From Lawsonibacter sp. (lineage in GTDB: Bacteria > Bacillota > Clostridia > Oscillospirales > Oscillospiraceae), in contig JAAWLY010000008.1 in NCBI GenBank assembly GCA_022798155.1, forward strand, positions 1-26,149: DNA of 26,149 bases, read 5' to 3'. The notes under the pieces were generated by a model that saw only the letters and a list, made by a program, of their open reading frames with translations, had not been told where the DNA came from and ran no database searches. The translations under genes were made by a program, and so were the position numbers. Positions 6,608 through 14,520 of this stretch are shown one piece after another; position 1 is the stretch's first letter, and every line of letters begins with the position of its first letter.

Positions 6608-6970
6608 TCAGTGGCATCTCAGGTCCCGCTCAGTGAGCATCCGGCTGGCCAGCAGGAACAGCAGGGGGACCAGCAAGGCCAGAGCGGCCGCGGCGGCGCT
6701 TTCGGTGGGGAAGAGGGCCTCCAGCAGTTGGGCGGTCAGAAAACTGAGTCCCGCACTGGGCAGGACCAGCAGCAGGCACCAGCGGCTGTACCGCTTCTGG
6801 GCAAAATCCCAGGCCTCCTGGCTGGCGGCGGAGCGCTTGGAGTGGTAGCAGCAGCCGGCAGCCAGTTTTTTGGAGGGGTCTGTAATCCGCCGGCTGGGAA
6901 ACAGCCAGACCCAAACTCCCAAAAACAGCTGAACGGCCACCAGCACCAGCTGAATGCGAAACAGCGCCAT
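6608..6970 (-). CDS. SdpI-like small membrane protein
   Basis: The 120-residue protein has about three hydrophobic segments (residues ~5-23, 62-82, 90-110). The central part, GCCYHSKRSAASQEAWDFAQKR, matches the SdpI C-terminal pattern (G-x-R-T/S-x-x-S/T, E-A-W-x-x-A/H). SdpI of Bacillus gives immunity to the SdpC toxin, but most family members are uncharacterised. The start ATG shares one base with the stop of uxaA (TAATG), so it is the last, translationally coupled gene of the sugar-acid operon. There is no toxin gene nearby. Why a protein of this family sits in a catabolic operon is unclear; I make no claim of immunity function. Confidence 0.65.
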   Translation of the reverse strand: MALFRIQLVLVAVQLFLGVWVWLFPSRRITDPSKKLAAGCCYHSKRSAASQEAWDFAQKRYSRWCLLLVLPSAGLSFLTAQLLEALFPTESAAAAALALLVPLLFLLASRMLTERDLRCH

Positions 6971-8448
6971 TACAGCACAACCCCGTCTTTAAAGATGGAA
7001 ATCTCCCGGTAGCCCTGCTCCTCGGCCCGTGTCTGCTTGCCGCTGGCTACCTCGATGACCAGGTCCAGCAGCCGCTGAGCGGCGGAGTCGATGGGTTCGC
7101 CGTCGGCGATGGTGCCGGCGTCAAAGTCGATCCAGGCCCGCTTGCGCTGGGCCAGCTGGCTGTTGCTGGCGATTTTCAGGGTGGGGGCGGGGGCGCCGAA
7201 AGGGGTGCCCCGACCGGTGGTGAAGAGCACCATGTGGGCCCCGGCGGCGGTCATGGCGGTGGCGGATACCAGGTCGTTGCCCGGGCCGTAGAGCATATTC
7301 AGCCCCTTGGTGACCACCGGATCGCCGTAGCCGATGACGTCCATAATGGGGGCGGTGCCGCCCTTCTGGACGCAGCCGCAGGACTTGTCCTCCAAGGTGG
7401 TGATGCCCCCCTGCTTGTTGCCCGGGCTGGGGTTGTCATAGACCACCTCGTTGTGGCGGATGAAGTAGTTTTTAAAGCCGTTAATCATGGCCACAGCCTT
7501 TTCAAAGACCTCCTGGCTGGCGCAGCGGTCCATGAGGAAGCCCTCGGCCCCAAACATCTCGGGTACCTCGGTGAGGACGGTGGAGCCGCCCCGGGCCCCC
7601 ATCATGTCGCTGAACCGGCCCACAGTGGGGTTGGCGGTGATGCCGGACAGTCCGTCGCTGCCGCCACACTTCATGCCCACCACCAGCTCGCTGACGGGGA
7701 TAGGCTGGCGCTTAAACTGCCCGGCGTAGGCGGCGCACTTCTCCAGCAGCGTGCGGCCATCAGCCAGCTCGTCCTCCGACTCCTGGCAGATCAGGAACTT
7801 TACCCGGTCCCGGTCGAAGTCCCCCAGCTCGGCCAGAAACTGCTCGTGGGTCAGGTTCTCACAGCCCAGGCTGAGCACCAGCACAGCGGCGGCGTTGGGG
7901 TGGCGGACCAAGGCGGCCAGCAGCTTCCGGGTCTGGGCGTGGTCCTCGCCGGTCTGGGAGCAGCCGAAGGGGTGGGGGAAAGTGTACAGGCCCTCCACAC
8001 TGCCGCTTACCAGGTCCTGGTTGTCCCGGACCAGCTTCTTGGCCACGTCGTTGACGCAGCCCACGGTGGGGATGATCCAGATTTCGTTGCGGATGGCGGC
8101 CCGGCCGTCCTTGCGCAGGAAGCCCTGGAAGGTCTCGGGCTTAACGGGGTCCGGGAAGTGGAGGTTGGGGTGGTAGGAGTACTCCATCTCTCCCTCCAGG
8201 TTTGTCTTTACGTTGTGGACGTGCATCCACGCGCCGGGGGCGGCGTCAGCCAGGGCGTGACCAATGGCAAAGCCGTATTTGATGATGTTTTCTCCCGCCT
8301 TGATGGGAGCCACAGCCATCTTGTGCCCCTGGGGGATGTCCTCCAGAGCGGTGACGGTCTGGCCGTTGACCTCAACAGCCTCCCCCTTGGCGATGGGGTG
8401 CAGGGCCACCACCACGTTGTCCTGAGCGGTGATTTGGATGGTTTTCAT
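6970..8448 (-). CDS. uxaA: altronate dehydratase UxaA
   Basis: UxaA dehydrates D-altronate to 2-keto-3-deoxy-D-gluconate in the cytoplasm. The 492 residues are the family's usual full length. An N-terminal SAF-like domain (~1-95, with HPIAKGE and VAPIKAGENIIKYG) precedes the large catalytic domain, which starts at FQGFLRKDGRAAIRNEIWII and continues with PTVGCVNDVA, HPFGCSQ, CGGSDGLSGITANPTVG and FTTGRGTPFGAPAPTLKIASN, all typical of UxaA/GarD enzymes. GGGGAGG lies just before the start. It follows uxaB by 16 bases and overlaps the SdpI-like gene by one base. Substrate assignment is supported by uxaB upstream and by the KDG kinase and KDPG aldolase of the neighbouring operon. Confidence 0.93.
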   Translation of the reverse strand: MKTIQITAQDNVVVALHPIAKGEAVEVNGQTVTALEDIPQGHKMAVAPIKAGENIIKYGFAIGHALADAAPGAWMHVHNVKTNLEGEMEYSYHPNLHFPDPVKPETFQGFLRKDGRAAIRNEIWIIPTVGCVNDVAKKLVRDNQDLVSGSVEGLYTFPHPFGCSQTGEDHAQTRKLLAALVRHPNAAAVLVLSLGCENLTHEQFLAELGDFDRDRVKFLICQESEDELADGRTLLEKCAAYAGQFKRQPIPVSELVVGMKCGGSDGLSGITANPTVGRFSDMMGARGGSTVLTEVPEMFGAEGFLMDRCASQEVFEKAVAMINGFKNYFIRHNEVVYDNPSPGNKQGGITTLEDKSCGCVQKGGTAPIMDVIGYGDPVVTKGLNMLYGPGNDLVSATAMTAAGAHMVLFTTGRGTPFGAPAPTLKIASNSQLAQRKRAWIDFDAGTIADGEPIDSAAQRLLDLVIEVASGKQTRAEEQGYREISIFKDGVVL

Positions 8449-8464
8449 ATGACCTCCCCGGCCC

Positions 8465-9964
8465 TTACAGGCAGCTGGCGTAGGCGGCCAGAGCGCCTTC
8501 GGTGCGGATCATCTTCAGACCAGCCGCCACTTGCTCCTCCAATCCGGCGATCTGGGTCAGATCCTGGCCCCACATCTTCTCGTTGGTGAGGACGGCGTGA
8601 ACCAGAGCCTCAGGAGCGTCGTCCTTGTGCTCGTGGTAGAACTCCAGCACCCAGCGGTCGTCGCTGACGGTGTACTCGTTGCCGCGGGGGCGCTTGCACA
8701 CCAGCCCGGCCTCGGTGAGGGCCTGGATGTCGCTGCTGTAGAAGGCGATATAGGCGGACAGGGACATGGTCAGGCACTTGGGCAGCTCGCCCTTCTCCTT
8801 GATATACTCCAGGAAGGAGGGCATGTTGCGGGCCCGCCACTTGGAGGTGGAGTTGAGGGAGATGGACATGAGTTCATGGTTGACGAAGGGGTTGTTGAAC
8901 CGGTCCTGGACGGCGGCGGCGAAGTTCATCAGGTCGTCCCTGTCCAGGGGCAGGGTGGGGATGACCTCGTCGTAGAGCATCTTGTTCATAAAGCCCTTGA
9001 TGGTCTCGTCGTGCATACAGTCCCGGACGATGTCCTGGCCCGCCAGATAGGCCCCCAGCACAAAGCCGGTGTGGGCGCCGTTGAGGATGCGCACCTTGCG
9101 CTTCTTGTAGGGGCTCATGTCGGGGGTGACAAAGACCTTATCCTCCAGGCCGGCCTTGCGGAAGGGAAGGACGTCGTTCAGTTTCTCGTCGCCCTCAATG
9201 ACCCACACGCCGAAACACTCGCCCACATCCAGCAGGGGGTCAGCGTAGCCGTGCCTGGCCTCCAGCTCGGCCACCTCCTTGGGGTCGCGGATGCGGCCGG
9301 GGACAATCCGATCCACCAGGGAGCCGCAGACGGAGCAGGCCTCATGGACATACTTGCCAAAGTCTGCCTCCAGGCCCCACTGGGCGATATACTGGTCGAT
9401 GCACTTGAGCAGCTCTTTGCCGTTGTTGTCGATCAGCTCGCAGGCCAGGACGATGACACCGGGCTTGCCCGCCTTCCAGCGGCGGTAGAGCACCTGAGTC
9501 AGCTTGGCGGGGAAGGAGGCGGGGGGGCAGTCGTCCTTCTGGCAGGCGGGGTCGTAGGTGATGCCGGCCTCGGTGGTGTTGGAGACGATCAGCTCCAGAT
9601 CGTCGCTGACGGCCACGGCCATCATGGCCTCGTAGTCGGCCTTCTCATAGGGGTTCAGGCAGCGGCTGACCGAGGAGATCACCCGCTTGTCGTCCACCTT
9701 CTGGCCCTTCTCACTGCCCCGGAGGTAGAGGGTGTACAGGCCCTCCTGCTCGTTGATCAGCTGGGCCAGGCCGGGGGCGATGGGCTGGACCAGGACGCAC
9801 TTGCCGTTCCAGCCGGCCTTCTCGTTGGCCAGATCGAACCAGTAGTCCACAAAGGCCCGGAGGAAGTTGCCCTCGCCGAACTGGAGGACCTTCTCAGGGG
9901 CGTTTTTCAGGATATAGCCGTTGTAGCCGGACTGTTCCAGCACGGCGTAATTTAACTTTTCCAT
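8465..9964 (-). CDS. uxaB: tagaturonate reductase UxaB (altronate oxidoreductase)
   Basis: UxaB reduces D-tagaturonate to D-altronate with NADH; it belongs to the long-chain mannitol dehydrogenase family. The 499-residue protein begins MEKLNYAVLEQSGY, then VLQFGEGNFLRAFVDYWFD (nucleotide-binding N-terminus of this family). Later it has RVISSVSRCLNPY, IVSNTTEAGI, CELIDNNG and the catalytic-region signature KKRKVRILNGAHTGFVL. I choose the ATG at 9964 rather than one 60 bases upstream because GGAGG at 9973-9977 is well placed and the extra residues would come from an intergenic hairpin. It is separated from dctM by 56 bases containing that hairpin, and leads into uxaA. Fructuronate reductase (UxuB) is the alternative, but the linked UxaA argues against it. 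Confidence 0.9.
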   Translation of the reverse strand: MEKLNYAVLEQSGYNGYILKNAPEKVLQFGEGNFLRAFVDYWFDLANEKAGWNGKCVLVQPIAPGLAQLINEQEGLYTLYLRGSEKGQKVDDKRVISSVSRCLNPYEKADYEAMMAVAVSDDLELIVSNTTEAGITYDPACQKDDCPPASFPAKLTQVLYRRWKAGKPGVIVLACELIDNNGKELLKCIDQYIAQWGLEADFGKYVHEACSVCGSLVDRIVPGRIRDPKEVAELEARHGYADPLLDVGECFGVWVIEGDEKLNDVLPFRKAGLEDKVFVTPDMSPYKKRKVRILNGAHTGFVLGAYLAGQDIVRDCMHDETIKGFMNKMLYDEVIPTLPLDRDDLMNFAAAVQDRFNNPFVNHELMSISLNSTSKWRARNMPSFLEYIKEKGELPKCLTMSLSAYIAFYSSDIQALTEAGLVCKRPRGNEYTVSDDRWVLEFYHEHKDDAPEALVHAVLTNEKMWGQDLTQIAGLEEQVAAGLKMIRTEGALAAYASCL

Positions 9965-9988
9965 GGTTTTGACCTCCAATAAGTTCCC

Positions 9989-10010
9989 TCCCGCCCCGTC
10001 AGGGGCGGGA
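9989..10010. repeat. intercistronic hairpin between dctM and uxaB
   Basis: TCCCGCCCC and GGGGCGGGA form a perfect 9-base-pair stem closed by a four-base loop. On the minus strand (the transcribed one) no U-run follows, so it is unlikely to be a full terminator. It may set different mRNA stability for the transporter and enzyme parts of the operon. Its role is inference. Confidence 0.5.
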
Positions 10011-10020
10011 ACGGAAAAAA

Positions 10021-11307
10021 TCAATAGAACAGGTCCACCAGCAGGGTGGTAAAGGGCGGGAAGAAGGTGAAGAGCATCAGGTCGATAAACAGCAGGATAT
10101 AGAAGGGGACCGCCTCTTTGATAAACGCGGCCGTCTTACACTTGGTGATGCCGCAGGTGACGAACATCAGGGTGCCCATGGGGGGAGACAGGGCGCCGAT
10201 GGCGTTGTTGAAGATATACATCATGGCGAATTGGATCTCGTTGATCCCGTAGGCCACGGCGATGGGGTGGAGCAGGGGCACCAGGATAATCATGGAGGCG
10301 TTGCCCTCAATGAACATGCCCACGACGAGCAGAAATACGTTGCAGAACAGCAGGAAGATATACTTGTTGGAGATGTTGGAGATCATCCAGTTGGTCAGCG
10401 CCTGGGGAATCTGCTCCTTGGTGAGCACCCAGGAGTAGACGCTGGCGGCGGAGACGATGAGCATGATGGAGGCGGTGGTGGTGACAGTCTCCTTCAGGCC
10501 GGCAAGGCAGTTCTCCAGCTTCAGGGTCTTGTAGAGGATGCCCAGAAAGGCGCTGTACACAATGGCCACGGCACCGGCCTCGGTGGCGGAGAACACGCCC
10601 AGGCGGATGCCGCCGATGATGATGATGGGCAGGCACAGGGGCAGGATGGCGGGCTTGGTGGCTGTCCAAATCTGCTGGGGGGTGGCTTTCGCCTCGCGCA
10701 TCCGCTTATAGCCCCGCTTTTTGGAGATGACGGAGGTCATAATCATCAGGGAGGCGCACAGCACAATGCCCACGCCGATGCCCGACATGAACAGCTTGCC
10801 CACCGAGACGTTGGCGATGCAGGCGTAGAGGATCATGGCGATTCCCGGGGGGATCAGGGGCGTAATCATGGAGGAGGTGGCGGTGATCACCGTGGAGAAC
10901 TCCAGGCTGAAGCCCTTCTTCACCATCTCGGGGACCAGCATCTTGGCCTCCATGGCGGCGTCGGCGATGTTGGAGCCGGACAGGCCGCCCATCAGGGTTG
11001 ACAGCAGGATGTTGACCTGGGCCAGGCCGCCCCGCATCCGGCCGGTGACCACCTCGCAGAAGTCCATAATCCGGGAGGTGACGCCGGTGTAGTTCATAAA
11101 AATGCCCGCGCACACGAAGAAGGGGATGGCCAGCAGAGAGACCTTCTCCACGCCGCCGATGGCCTGCTGGGCAAAGACGATGCTATTGACCGAGGGGTTG
11201 GCGGCAAAGTATACCAGGGAGCCGCCCAGAACGGAGACGTAGACGGGAACCTTTAAAAACAGGAGGACCAGCATCACAATAGCTGACAATACAATCACAT
11301 TTTGCAT
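10021..11307 (-). CDS. dctM: TRAP transporter large permease DctM
   Basis: The large membrane subunit of a TRAP (tripartite ATP-independent) transporter carries out sodium- or proton-driven uptake of an organic acid delivered by DctP. The 428 residues are nearly all hydrophobic, with about twelve spans. Family motifs seen are VSLLAIPFFVCAGIFMNYTG, MGGLSGSNIADAAMEAKMLV, TATSSMITPLIPPGIAMILY and GALSPPMGTLMFVTCG, and the length is the usual ~425. The start ATG shares one base with the dctQ stop. The linked uxaB/uxaA imply that the cargo is a sugar acid. Confidence 0.93.
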   Translation of the reverse strand: MQNVIVLSAIVMLVLLFLKVPVYVSVLGGSLVYFAANPSVNSIVFAQQAIGGVEKVSLLAIPFFVCAGIFMNYTGVTSRIMDFCEVVTGRMRGGLAQVNILLSTLMGGLSGSNIADAAMEAKMLVPEMVKKGFSLEFSTVITATSSMITPLIPPGIAMILYACIANVSVGKLFMSGIGVGIVLCASLMIMTSVISKKRGYKRMREAKATPQQIWTATKPAILPLCLPIIIIGGIRLGVFSATEAGAVAIVYSAFLGILYKTLKLENCLAGLKETVTTTASIMLIVSAASVYSWVLTKEQIPQALTNWMISNISNKYIFLLFCNVFLLVVGMFIEGNASMIILVPLLHPIAVAYGINEIQFAMMYIFNNAIGALSPPMGTLMFVTCGITKCKTAAFIKEAVPFYILLFIDLMLFTFFPPFTTLLVDLFY

Positions 11308-11819
11308 CAGTCAAGTCCCTCCATTTTCTGTTCCACTCCGATCTTGTTCCAGTCGCGGATTGTGGTTGTGATAAAGCTAACAATCTGGAGGATAAAGCTG
11401 ATCGGGCAGATCGTATAAATCAGGCTGTACGGAATTTTCAGCATCGAGGTGGCCCGCCCGCTCTTCAGGAACATCTGGATAAAGCCCAGGCTCTGATAGA
11501 ACAGAAAGCCGATGACCACCGCCACCACCAGGGCGATAAAGATCTGGAATACCTTCTGGATGGCAACGGGCAGACGTTCCACAATCATCTCAATGGCCAC
11601 GTGGCTGCCGGTGCGGAAGGCGGCGCCGGCAGCGCCGAAGACGATCCAGACCAGGCAGGCGCTCTGCACCTCTTCCAGCCAGGTGAAGGGCCGGATAAAG
11701 GGGATGTAGCGAACGGGCACGCCCACGAAGGTACACACGATCAGAATCGTGAGAGCGATACAGGCGACCAGGATATCCAGCTGAGACAGAAGATTCAGCG
11801 CTTTGTTGTCTTTTTTCAC
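11307..11819 (-). CDS. dctQ: TRAP transporter small permease DctQ
   Basis: The small membrane subunit of the TRAP transporter is predicted at 170 residues, with four spans. FTWLEEVQSACLVWIVFGAA and AFRTGSHVAIEMIVERLP contain the family's conserved E-E and G-x-H patterns. I choose GTG 11819 as the start: GGGAGG lies 7 bases upstream on the minus strand, whereas the in-frame ATG at 11834 overlaps that site and has no binding site of its own. A still longer upstream reading comes from intergenic hairpin sequence and is rejected. It is coupled to dctM by a one-base overlap. Confidence 0.88.
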   Translation of the reverse strand: MKKDNKALNLLSQLDILVACIALTILIVCTFVGVPVRYIPFIRPFTWLEEVQSACLVWIVFGAAGAAFRTGSHVAIEMIVERLPVAIQKVFQIFIALVVAVVIGFLFYQSLGFIQMFLKSGRATSMLKIPYSLIYTICPISFILQIVSFITTTIRDWNKIGVEQKMEGLD

Positions 11820-11915
11820 TAAAATGCCTCCCATTACAACAAAATAGGGTTTCGCTTTTCCGGGATGTCCCGTCCCTGCGGGAGGGAGCTCGGGCAAAAT
11901 TGGGTACAAAATATC

Positions 11916-11951
11916 AGGGGCCCGGTCCCAATGGAGCAGGTCCGGACCCCT
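11916..11951. repeat. intercistronic hairpin between dctP and dctQ
   Basis: Arms at 11916-11928 and 11939-11951 pair over 13 bases with two mismatches around a 10-base loop. The hairpin is just 3' of the dctP stop on the transcribed strand. In TRAP and ABC operons such hairpins often protect the binding-protein mRNA so it is made in excess over the membrane parts; applying this here is inference. Confidence 0.5.
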
Positions 11952-11983
11952 GCGCGGCATTCAGCTATGTACGGAGGGTGTTC

Positions 11984-13063
11984 TTATTTGCCCATGGCGG
12001 CTTTCACAGTGTCATACAGGCCATCGGACCAGCCGAAGGTGCTGCCCATGTCGTAAAACGCCTGGGCCTTCTCACGGAAGCCGGCCAGCACCTCGTCGGA
12101 GGGCTCCACCACGGTGACGCCCGCGTCCTTCATCTTCTGGAGGTAGTCGCCGTCAGCGTCCTTCACCAGGCCGTTGTTGTACTCGGCGGCGGCCTTACAG
12201 GTCTCGGTAAGGGCGGTCTGCTGCTCGGGGGTCAGGGAGTTGTACCAGTCGGCGGAGCACACCAGGGTGGTGAAGTTCAGCACATGGCCGTCCAGGATGA
12301 GGTACTTGGCCACCTCCTGAAGGCTGCGGCCATACAGGGTGGCCAGGGGGTTCTCGGCGCCGTCGATGTTGCTGGTGGACAGAGCGGTGTACACATCGCC
12401 CAGAGGCATACCGGTGGCGGTGGCGCCCAGCACGTTGAAGCCCTGGGTCTGGATCTCATTGGTGGGGACGCGGATCTTCAGGCCGTACAGGTCGTCCACG
12501 GTGTTCACGGGCTTGGTGGTCAGGGTGTGGCGGGCGCCGTACATCCAGTTGGAGGCGATGATATGCAGGCCCTTCTGCTCCAGCGCCTCGCACTGGGCCT
12601 TATACCAGTCGGACTCGATCAGGGTCCAGCAGTCATCCCACTCGTCAAACAGGAAGGGGCCAAAGACAATGCCAAAGTCGTTCACGCCGTAGTCGGCATA
12701 GAAAGCGCCGTCGGCCAGGGTGCACACGCCCTCGCCCAGGGTCATGGAGTCGATGAGGGAGGACTTGTCGCCCAGCTGGGAGTCGGGATACAGGGCGATT
12801 TCCAGGCCGCAGTTCTCGGCGGCCAGCAGCTCCTGCCACTTGGCCATGCCCTGGCCGAAGGGCTCGCTGCTGGAGTTCTCAAAACCGACCTGCAGGGTGA
12901 CGGAGGCGCCGCTGCCGCCGGAAGGGGTGGAGGGGTTGCTTCCACCGGCGTTGCCGCCGGAGGCGGCTCCGCCGCCATTGCTGCTGTTGTTGTTTCCGCC
13001 GCCGCAGGCCGCCAGAGACAGAGCCATGGCCAGAGCGAGGGACAGAGATAACAGTTTCTTCAT
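11984..13063 (-). CDS. dctP: TRAP transporter solute-binding lipoprotein DctP
   Basis: This extracytoplasmic binding protein hands the substrate to DctQ/DctM. It is 359 residues. Residues 1-19 form a lipoprotein signal with lipobox LAAC and acylated C20. A low-complexity Gly/Asn/Ser tether (~21-53) follows, then the binding domain (VTLQVGFENSSSEPFGQGM). The GLKIRVPTN segment carries the arginine that in this family binds the substrate carboxylate, and VYTALSTSNIDGAENPL is the typical domain-2 motif. AAGGAG precedes the ATG. The gene has hairpins on both sides within the operon. The carboxylate ligand is probably an aldonate or uronate, judging from the neighbours; the exact sugar cannot be read from the sequence. 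Confidence 0.93.
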   Translation of the reverse strand: MKKLLSLSLALAMALSLAACGGGNNNSSNGGGAASGGNAGGSNPSTPSGGSGASVTLQVGFENSSSEPFGQGMAKWQELLAAENCGLEIALYPDSQLGDKSSLIDSMTLGEGVCTLADGAFYADYGVNDFGIVFGPFLFDEWDDCWTLIESDWYKAQCEALEQKGLHIIASNWMYGARHTLTTKPVNTVDDLYGLKIRVPTNEIQTQGFNVLGATATGMPLGDVYTALSTSNIDGAENPLATLYGRSLQEVAKYLILDGHVLNFTTLVCSADWYNSLTPEQQTALTETCKAAAEYNNGLVKDADGDYLQKMKDAGVTVVEPSDEVLAGFREKAQAFYDMGSTFGWSDGLYDTVKAAMGK

Positions 13064-13097
13064 TTTAGTACGCTCCTTTTTCTTCTCAAATTTATTT

Positions 13098-13140
13098 GGA
13101 TCTGCGCTCAGATCCCTCTATACCGCCGCGGAAGCGGCGG
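13098..13140. repeat. two tandem hairpins between the dehydrogenase gene and dctP
   Basis: GGATCTG (13098-13104) pairs with CAGATCC (13109-13115) around a four-base loop, and CCGCCGC (13123-13129) pairs with GCGGCGG (13134-13140) around GGAA. On the transcribed strand the GC-rich one comes first, 13 bases after the dehydrogenase stop. Neither has a clear U-run, so partial termination or RNA processing is more likely than a full stop. Confidence 0.5.
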
Positions 13141-13152
13141 GATAAAGCGCGG

Positions 13153-14220
13153 TTAGGAGTGGATGCCGGTGAAGTCGATGCCCACCTTCAGCATGCTGCC
13201 ACCCTTGGTGCTGAAGTCCTCGAAGGCCTGGGCGGCCTGCTCGAAGGGGTAGACATTGGTAATGATTTTCTCCAGGTCCACCTTGCCGTCCTTTACCAGG
13301 TCGATCAGCTCCAGGAAGTCCTTCTTCAGGGCGTTGCGGCTGCCGTAGACGTTCAGCTCCTTCTTTTGCAGGAGGGTGAAGTTGAAGTCCAAGTTCTGCT
13401 TGCCCACGCCGATGAGCACCACCTTGCCGCCGAAGGCGGCGCAATCGATGCAGGACTGGAAGGTGGCGGGCAGGCCCACCGCCTCGATGCACACGTCGAA
13501 ACCGTAGCCGGTGACGTTGCCGTTGATGTCCACAGAGCCGGTGATGTCCTTCACGGCCTGTTCCAGGGCCTGGGGGCCCTCATTGAGGATGGTGCCGGCG
13601 AAGCCGAAGGTGGACTGGCTGCGCTCCAGCTTTTCCTTGGCCTGGGGTACGTCGCACAGGTAGACCTGGCCGCCCAGGGCCTTGGCCGCGTTGGCTGCCA
13701 GCACGCCGATGGTGCCGCCGCCGATGACCAGAACCTTGTCGCCGGGGTTGATACCCGCCCGCTGCACGCCGTGATAGCTGATGCAGAAGGGCTCGATGGC
13801 GGCCAACACCTTGGGGGACAGGCCCTTGCCATCGTAGATGCGCTCGATGGGCATGGTGATATACTCGCAGAAGGCGCCGTCCCGCTGGCAGCCCATGGTC
13901 TGGTTGTCCATGCAGGCGTTGACGATGCCCCGCTGGCAGCTGTAGCAGTGGCCGCAGTTGAAGTAGGGGTTGCAGGTGACCACCATGCCGGGCTTCAGGC
14001 CCTGGTCGTTGTCGTCGATCTCCACGATCTCCGCCGCGAACTCGTGACCGGGGATGCGGGGATACTCAAAATAGGCAAAGGTCCCGCGATAGGAGCCCAG
14101 GTCGCTGCCGCAGATGCCGCCGTAGAGTACCTTTAGAAGCGCTTCGCCGGGCTTGCGCTGGGGCTTGGGGATGTCCCGGATTTCCACTTTTCCGGGTTCG
14201 GTGATATAAATCGCTTTCAT
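13153..14220 (-). CDS. zinc-dependent alcohol dehydrogenase, candidate L-galactonate 5-dehydrogenase
   Basis: The 355-residue medium-chain dehydrogenase has catalytic zinc ligands C37 (GGICGSD), H59/E60 (PRIPGHE) and E143 (AIEPFC). Four structural-zinc cysteines lie at 89, 92, 95 and 103, and the nucleotide-binding loop is GGGTIG at 167-172. The segment FEYPRIPGHE resembles that of E. coli LgoD, which oxidises L-galactonate to D-tagaturonate, the substrate of UxaB in the same operon. This makes LgoD-like activity attractive, but the family also includes threonine, sorbitol and idonate dehydrogenases, so the substrate is inferred from context. It is the first gene of the operon; GAGG lies upstream of the ATG, and the promoter region faces the GntR gene. 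Confidence 0.85.
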   Translation of the reverse strand: MKAIYITEPGKVEIRDIPKPQRKPGEALLKVLYGGICGSDLGSYRGTFAYFEYPRIPGHEFAAEIVEIDDNDQGLKPGMVVTCNPYFNCGHCYSCQRGIVNACMDNQTMGCQRDGAFCEYITMPIERIYDGKGLSPKVLAAIEPFCISYHGVQRAGINPGDKVLVIGGGTIGVLAANAAKALGGQVYLCDVPQAKEKLERSQSTFGFAGTILNEGPQALEQAVKDITGSVDINGNVTGYGFDVCIEAVGLPATFQSCIDCAAFGGKVVLIGVGKQNLDFNFTLLQKKELNVYGSRNALKKDFLELIDLVKDGKVDLEKIITNVYPFEQAAQAFEDFSTKGGSMLKVGIDFTGIHS

Positions 14221-14265
14221 AGTGCACCTCGATTTTCCTTAATTGGATTTTACTTTGGATACCCT

Positions 14266-14277
14266 GTTGTATACAAC
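14266..14277. promoter_or_regulatory. perfect palindrome, probable GntR/FCD operator
   Basis: GTTGTATACAAC is a perfect 12-base palindrome between the divergent dehydrogenase-TRAP operon and the GntR gene. FCD-type GntR regulators commonly bind short palindromes with a GT-N-AC core such as this. It lies about 46 bases before the dehydrogenase start and 145 bases before the GntR -35 box, so repression of the catabolic operon is the simplest reading. Confidence 0.65.
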
Positions 14278-14421
14278 TAAATCTAGGTATAAGTTACCAC
14301 CGTTTCACAAATTCGTCAATAGTTTTTTGGCGTGTTCCCTGGATTTTGGATGGATGCACAATTTGAAGAAAATGATTTTGTGCATAATCCCATGGGGTGG
14401 AAAAGATCAACAGGAAAGGCC

Positions 14422-14450
14422 TTGCGTTATCCGGAAAAATACACTATAAT
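14422..14450 (+). promoter_or_regulatory. promoter of the GntR regulator gene
   Basis: TTGCGT at 14422-14427 and TATAAT at 14445-14450 are spaced by 17 bases. The predicted start is near 14457, giving a ~64-base leader before ATG 14521. No palindrome like the 14266 one overlaps it, so autorepression is not obvious. Confidence 0.65.
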
Positions 14451-14520
14451 GGCAGAAAATATCTGTGCGACCGCCAGAAGATGGCTCCGGCGGGCCGCGA
14501 AGAGGAATGGAGTATGGCGA

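Noticed and set aside
6375..6848. 157-codon plus-strand frame over the repeat, terminator and SdpI-like gene
   Set aside because: It runs through a repeat and a terminator and is antisense to a membrane protein gene; it starts inside the response-regulator gene.
7234..8589. 451-codon open frame antisense to uxaA
   Set aside because: It mirrors a well-supported gene in GC-rich DNA. The translation is dominated by Gly, Val, His, Ala and Leu with no family motifs, and no ribosome binding site decides a start.
8531..9955. 474-codon open frame antisense to uxaB
   Set aside because: Same reason: shadow of a real gene, biased composition, no recognisable domain.
11900..13051. 383-codon open frame antisense to dctP
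   Set aside because: Gly/Ala-rich shadow; the Gly-Ala tail is the complement of the lipoprotein's low-complexity tether.
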